Shown: positions 58,413 through 64,000 of the stretch, one piece after another | How the letters are laid out: each line of letters begins with the position of its first letter | How positions within the stretch are numbered: position 1 is the stretch's first letter | Origin: Gymnothorax reevesii | Lineage: Eukaryota > Chordata > Actinopteri > Anguilliformes > Muraenidae | Direction: 5' to 3' | Length of the DNA stretch: 64,000 nucleotides | Assembly (NCBI GenBank): GCA_029721435.1 | Contig: CM056576.1 | Span: 67,537,876 to 67,601,875 of the forward strand | Program-made: the position numbers and the translations under genes | Notes under the pieces: generated by a model | What the model was told of the DNA's origin: nothing | The model's input: the letters and a program-made list of their open reading frames with translations, nothing else | Database searches by the model: none

Positions 58413-59149
58413 TGTGCAAATCTTGTGTAGTTTGCACAAAGAACAGTTTAAGGAAAGTCATGCTACATGTGCACGAGTTATGAGATTCCATTATGTGTTG
58501 AACCATGCTTCCAAACTTACCGTACTGTCCAAGTCCCCCCCCCATGTCACTGTCATTCTGTCACCTCACAATCTGTTTCTTTGTAAGTAAAAGATGTATA
58601 TAGCGCAATTGATTGCATCCTTATTGTATATCGCATGAACTACAGTCAGTGTTTAGATGCTAAACAGCACAGTTCTCATCACCCATTACGCCAACAACCA
58701 TCAGTGAAAATCTGGACCAGCGCGCCTGGCAGCATTGACTGCTGCCCTGTTAAACACGATTCGCATGAGCCAATGTTCATAGATGGATCTGGGACTCAAG
58801 CCCAGCGATTGTTCGCGAGTAAACACGGCTCTGAGCGCTAAACCCAGTTTCGGTTTTGGTGTCGTGTAACATGTGAATCTGACTCAAAATGGCCTATTTA
58901 GAGCTCAAAAACTTCAGATGATTCATTGAATATTTGATTTAATTATTGTTTATTTAATAATAAATATTGGCCATTTTAGTTAGTTATGTTTAGTTCCATA
59001 TTTTTGGTTATAATAGTAATTTTATGAGGCTGTTCAGTAACTAAAATTGTTATCCTGTAGGAAGGATAAAGACAAAACGTCCGCATTTTTCCATCCGCCA
59101 CGTCATATTTTTGCCATTTCTCCTCCATGAAAAGCTACTTAATTCAGGT
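58413..59149. other. tram2 intron, nothing recognised
   Basis: AT-rich sequence without visible element ends or domain-bearing frames. Confidence 0.35.
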
Positions 59150-61930
59150 GGAGTTTGCATGCCCCTGGGATCTTGGGAGCCGTGTTGTCTGGAGTTTAGC
59201 TCCTGGTCGGATCTCCCATGGCAAATTGATCCCAGGTGAAGGGTCAGACAAAAAGCGATTCCCTAGTCTCCTACGCAGAGCTCCCCTATGGAAATAAGAA
59301 CCTTGTCTGGATTATGGACACTGGGGCCCCCTGCTGGATGGGAGCTGCCTCCACGTGGGCCCACCACCCGCGAAGAGACGAGATTGGGACGGGTGTAATG
59401 CAGATCGGGTGGCAGATGGGGGAGAGGGCCCTTGCGTTCTGTGCCCCGGTCATGAAATCTGGCTTTTGGGACATGGAATGTGACCTCACTGGTGGGGAAG
59501 GAGCCAGAGCTTGAGTGGGAGGATGAGCGGTTCGGGCTAGATGCAGTCGGACTCACCACCACGCACATCACTGGCTCTGGAACTAACCTCCTTGATAGGG
59601 GTTAGCCTCTCCTTTTCTGGAGTTGCCCAGAGTGAAAGGCTGCAACAGGCGTGGGGGTACTAGTGTCCCCTCGGCTGAGTGCCGTCGTGTTGGTGTCCAT
59701 CCCGAAGATTGAGAGGGTCTCTGAAATTTGCGTGCGGGTTGTGGAGGGGAATGCTCTGACTTATGGCAAGTTGGTGGGGAGTTGGATCAGATGGCGGGGA
59801 AGACTGCCAGACATACCTGGGAAGCCTAAACGTGTTGAGGGTTTACTGGGAATGATTGGTAGAGGACCCTCGGATTTTCAACTCTCACCTCCGGAAGAGC
59901 TTTTCCCATATCCCGAGGGAAGATGGGGACATGGAGTCCAAGTGGACCCTGTTCAAAGCCTCTATAGTAGAAGCGGTTACCGCGAGCTGTGGCCTGAAGT
60001 TTGTCGGTACCACTCCTAGCGGCAACCCAAGAATCCGTTGGTGGACCCCAGTGGGTAGGGAGGCCATCAAGCAGAAAGAGGCCTTTCAGGCTTAGTTGCC
60101 CAGAGGACCCCCGAATCAGCAGGCTAGAAGGACTGCAGCCGCGGTAGTTCATGAAGCAAAAACTCGGGCTTGGGAGGAATTCGGGGAGGCTAAGGAGAAG
60201 GACTTTCATGTGACCTCAAAGAGGTTCTGGCAAACCTTCAGACAACTCAGGAAGGGGAGAGAGGGCTTCACCCAGGCTATTTTCAGGAGGGGTGGTGAAC
60301 TGCTGACCTTAACTGTCTGGCGGTGGAAGTAGCACTTTGGAGACTGCAGAATCCGGCAGATATGCCCTCCATTGAGGAGGCAAGGATGGAGGACTCGGGC
60401 AAGTCACTGCCCATTTCTCTGGCGGAAGTCACTCAGGGGGTCAAAAAGCTCCACAGTGGCAAGTCACCAGAGACGTACAAGATTCATCCTGAGATGCTGA
60501 AGGCCCTGAGTATTGTTGGGCTGTCATGGGTGACACTCCTGTTCAGCACTGCATGAATGTCAGGTACAGTAAACATGGATAGGCAGACAGGGGTGGTGGT
60601 TCCCATTTTTAAAAAAGGGGACTGGAGGGAGTGCTTCAACTATAAAGGGATCTCACTGCTCAGCCTCCCATGAAATGTCTATGCCAGGGTGCTGGAAAGG
60701 ATGCTCCGCCTGATTGTCGAACCTCAGATTCAAGAGGAGCAATGCGGGTTCTGTTTAACTTTTTACCCACGCACAGATACTGGAGGGGTCATGGGAGTTT
60801 TCCCATCCGGTCTACATATGTTTTGAGGACTTGGAGAGGGCTTATGTCCCTGTCCCATAAGGTATTCTGTGGCGGGAGCTGCGGGAGTATGGGGCTCCAG
60901 GGTCGTTAATTCGAGCTATTCAATCCCTGTACAACCATAGCTTTCTCGGCACCAAGTTGGACTTGTTTCCACTTGGTGTTGGACTGCGCCAAGGGTGTGC
61001 CTCGTCACCTATTCTGTTAATGATTTTCATGGACAGGATACCAAAGTGCAGCCAAGGTTTGGACAGTGTCCAGTTTGGTGACCTCAGGATTTCATCTCTG
61101 CTGTTTGCAGATGATGTGGTCCTGTTGGCATTACACTGTGACCTCCATCGCACACTGAAGTGGTTTGATGCCGAGTGTGAAGCGGTCGGAATGAGGATCA
61201 GCTCCAAATCTGAGATCATGGCTCTCTCCCGGAAAAAAATGGATTGTCCCCTTCAAGTAAGGGGTCAGTTGTTACCCCAAGTGGAGGAGCTCATGTATCT
61301 TGCGGTCTTGTTCATGAGTGAGGGTAGGACGGAGCGAGAGGTTGACAGACTGATTGCTGCAGCGTCTGCAGTGAAGCGGCTGTTACACCAGTCCATTGTG
61401 GTGAGAGAGAAGCTAAGCACAGAAGCGAAGCTCCCAGATTTTCTGGTCAATCCATGTTCCAACCCTCACCTATGGTCACGAGCTTTGGGTAGTGACCGAA
61501 AGAATAAGATTGCTAATACAAGCGGCTCAAATGAGCTTTCTCCGTAGGGTGGCTGGGCTGACCCTTAGAGATAGGGTGAGCGGCTCGGACATCCGGGAGA
61601 GGCTGAGAGTAGAACCGCTGCTCCTCCACGTCAAGAGGAGTCAGTTGAGGTGGTTCGGGTATCTAGTTCTGATGTCTCCTGGATGCCTCCCGTTAGAGGT
61701 TTTCCCAGGCATGTCAAACTGGGAGGAGGCCCTGAGGCAGACCCAGGACACACTAGAGGGATTATATCTCCCAGTGGGTCTGGGAACAGCTTGGAGTCCC
61801 CCAGGTAGAGTTGGAGGAAGTGGCAGGAGAGGGGGGTGCCTGGGCCTGTCTTCTGTTACCCCCCTGCAACCCAGCCTCGGACAAGCGGAAGACGATGGAT
61901 GTATGAATGGATGGATGGATAGATGGCATT
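59150..61930 (+). mobile_element. APE/RT LINE, decayed, with (GGAT)n tail
   Basis: Frames in series give GTWNVTSL (endonuclease start, near 59468), SWIRWRGRLPD near 59790, RWWTPVGREAIKQKE near 60040, SLLFADDVVLLA (RT active site, near 61100), LMYLAVLFMSEGR and, past the RT, MSFLRRVAGLTLRDRV. The 3' end is GGATGTATGAATGGATGGAT. Most of the endonuclease between about residues 90 and 190 is missing. The clade was not decided between L2/Rex1-like groups. Confidence 0.8.
59465..61870 (+). pseudogene. LINE endonuclease/reverse transcriptase remnant
   Basis: Longest pieces are 60957-61547 (RT palm with LFADDVVLLA and GVGLRQGCASSP) and 61492-61971 (C-terminal TLRDRVSGSDIRERLRVEPL and KRSQLRWFGYL). 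At least six shifts or stops interrupt the reading. The endonuclease lacks its central catalytic part (no GDFNAH or SDH block), an ancestral deletion in this copy. Confidence 0.78.
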
Positions 61931-62521
61931 TCATATATCGCAGAGGCACATCCCCAAGACGTGAAAACTAATGAAGTGACAACAAAAATTGCCATAATGC
62001 AATGGCATTGCATGCATCAGTCTGCTTTTTCCTCATAAAAAATAAATCAGATTATTATGTGAACTCACCACAGTCTGCAGTACACTTCAAAGTTTTCAAA
62101 ACTGATAAAACGTAGCTATCTCCCCAGAATGTTGGTTTAATTCTTTCACAAACAAAATGAGATATTTCATTTGTTTCCATTTCCAGACTTCACATTTTTG
62201 TAATCCTCATCTTTGCCTTTCCACTCATCAAATGTGAGTGATGAGAATATGCAGTCATCAGAAGAGTAATTTTCTGAGCTTTATCATTTTTTTCTCAGGT
62301 CACATCTATGCCGCTGGAACAGCCCAGTTATCATCATCCAATAAAAGACATGAAAATTTATTTAATAATAAAAAAAAGTATTCCGACGAGCTGAATTTAT
62401 GACAGGTGAACTAAACCCTCAATTCGCATGAATGCCTAAAACACTGATTTTAACGAAAGGACCTTACCAATACAGGGTCAGTGCCAACACAATCCACAAC
62501 AAAAATGGAGCACATACTCAC
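61931..62521. other. tram2 intron, nothing recognised
   Basis: AT-rich, no element ends or domains. The donor of the next exon (ATCAAGGACATA on the + strand) begins at 62521. Confidence 0.35.
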
Positions 62522-62631
62522 ATCAAGGACATACTCTTGCACGACAGCATGGATTATGATGGTGATGAAAAAGTAGAAGAGGATGGTGATGCAGTCCCTC
62601 CATCCATAGTGATACAAGGATAATTCACCCT
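62522..62631 (-). CDS. tram2: TRAM2 exon: YHYG...HAVVQEY segment (first exon in window)
   Basis: This 110-base exon has acceptor TTATTTCTAG and donor GAT|GTGAGT, phase 1 in (two leading bases AG) and 0 out. It encodes GELSLYHYGWRD, then CITILFYFFITIIIHAVVQE and YVLD. YHYGxxD followed by a helix and HAVVQEYxLD is diagnostic of TRAM proteins. By comparison with a family length near 370, about 63 N-terminal residues, including the first membrane helix, are encoded upstream, beyond the window. Confidence 0.94.
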
Positions 62632-64000
62632 CTAGAAATAACGAGCAAAAAATAAATATATAAATATATAAAAAGCAGCACGTCAGCAACAAAGGAAGCA
62701 GAGCACTTTATTCTGGTCCCCTTTATCAGTCTCTATTCTGAAAAAAATCTGGCTTTCATGAAATTAAGAGCCATTCAACTAATTTACTCCAAATACAGCA
62801 TGCAAGCAAAGACATAGTTGATAATGAAATACCTCTCAAACTCATATTGAATATGAACTGATGTCCAGTCTCAGTTGAAAGCATAAGAGCTGCCACAAAC
62901 TGGCTATATTCAAAACTATGTTATTCTCATCTAGACAAACTACTATCAAGCATCCTAAAAGGAATATTACAGTTTGTCTATGACCTACAGTCCTACAGGA
63001 TTTGGCAAGGCTGGATTATTGACCGGGCCAGTGCCCCTGGGCCTCGGGCTCCCAAGGGCCTCGAAGCCTCAGGCCATGCGTGATGTGAGGCTGAAGAATT
63101 CTGTGGGAAGTTGAATGCCAGGTTCCTCAGTACACAACACATTAACTGACTTATGGCTTCTTATTCCATGCGCTCACCACTTGAGGCCCCAATCCACAGT
63201 CTTCGCAGTCTACATTTACATGCACAGTTAAGCCAAGCTACGGTAATAGCTTGATTAGGCCATTTAATCAGACTACTGTCCTTGTCCAAGTATACCTGTA
63301 CATGCACGAGACAAAATTTGATTTATTGACTGAACAAGTCCATCTCCACCGTGATAGGTGGTGATAAGCCCCCTTTTTAGCTTGTTTGTGTAGGGACCTT
63401 TTTCTGGTTGGCCCATTACGTCAGACCAAACATTTGACAGTTAGCTAGCGGCAAATTAGTAGTATGTCGAGTGCATTGACTGTATGAGGAAGTGTGGCAA
63501 GAACATGGACAGCTTTACGTCTCTATGTTCAATATGAGCTGAAACAATGCTTTTCATACAACTGAGATGCGCGCTATCCCCCGTGGCTATGGCATTAGCC
63601 AAAGCATGGCAGCAACGCACGCTATGCTCTACTTTGTGCCCTTTCCCTGGAGGGCCTTTCCCAGAAGCATAGCTGGTAGCAACTAACATAGTTTGTCCAT
63701 TCAGTCTGTGGTTCCAACTGTGCAAGTTAGCATCTGTGCATTCAGGAAATGCACCCTCGGACTTCCCGTGTGTGTCGGATGCAGGTCAGGAGTAAAGACT
63801 AGTGAAAGAGTGTTGTTTTTCCGATGGCGAGTGGAAGGATATTTTTCGAATGATGATGAATTAATTTGATAATGCAGATTTATGGTAGAAGTTATGAGCC
63901 CCCAAGGCATGACTGTTCAAGCACCCATACCCTAGCAGACAAGGATTGTTACCGTTCAGAACAAACTTGCTAGCTGGGTGGAGCACAGTTGTTGCTAATC
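62632..64000. other. tram2 upstream intron, no exon found
   Basis: No coding sequence for the TRAM2 N-terminus is visible. CATTTACATGCACAGTTAAG near 63210 and TACCTGTACATGCACGAGAC near 63292 may be the inverted ends of a short MITE of about 100 bases. The remaining text is unassigned. Confidence 0.35.

Overview
This window looks like nuclear DNA of a ray-finned fish. It holds two intron-rich vertebrate genes, and their introns are packed with fish-type repeats: several Tc1/mariner families, hAT, piggyBac and Harbinger-like DNA transposons, an L2-type LINE, a second APE/RT LINE, a tRNA-derived SINE and a 5S-rRNA-derived SINE. The species cannot be resolved from the sequence.

Host genes. On the + strand three consecutive coding exons of an EF-hand domain (C-terminal) containing protein, best called efhc1, lie at 2069-2209, 7495-7708 and 21098-21241. 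They join in frame (phases 0 and 1) and encode the third DM10 domain. The C-terminal EF-hand exons were not found. On the - strand nine exons between 62631 and 24597 encode most of translocation-associated membrane protein 2 (tram2), from about residue 63 to the stop codon. Every junction has GT/AG and matching phase. The two genes converge tail to tail, as EFHC1 and TRAM2 do on human chromosome 6p12, which supports both names.

Layout. 1-2.0 kb: decayed Tc1 pieces. 2.1-7.5 kb (efhc1 intron): a 1.6-kb TIR element and a Harbinger-like MITE with a Myb/SANT remnant. 7.7-21.1 kb (efhc1 intron): a Tc1 copy with one frameshift inserted in an older Tc1-like element, a THAP exon, a deleted Tc1, a nuclear-receptor-motif-rich repeat carrying a THAP MITE, and an L2 LINE broken by a hAT element that is itself broken by a hAT MITE. 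21.2-24.6 kb: intergenic, with a SINE. 24.6-62.6 kb (tram2): two MITEs, a 33-bp-stem hairpin, a foldback element interrupted by Tc1, a 3.1-kb piggyBac with a nested Tc1-like element, a piggyBac-like MITE with palindromes, a 5S SINE, a long-armed inverted-repeat element enclosing a Tc1 with an intact transposase ORF, further Tc1 copies, a hAT element with a BED-finger transposase remnant, and a LINE. 62.6-64 kb: tram2 upstream intron.

No prokaryotic-style system, CRISPR array or new gene cluster is visible. The most unusual material is in the mobile elements: repeated THAP domains, DR1/ERR-type motifs spread over several repeat families, a shared subterminal GACGGACA-type tract, and nested insertions whose order can be read from target-site duplications.
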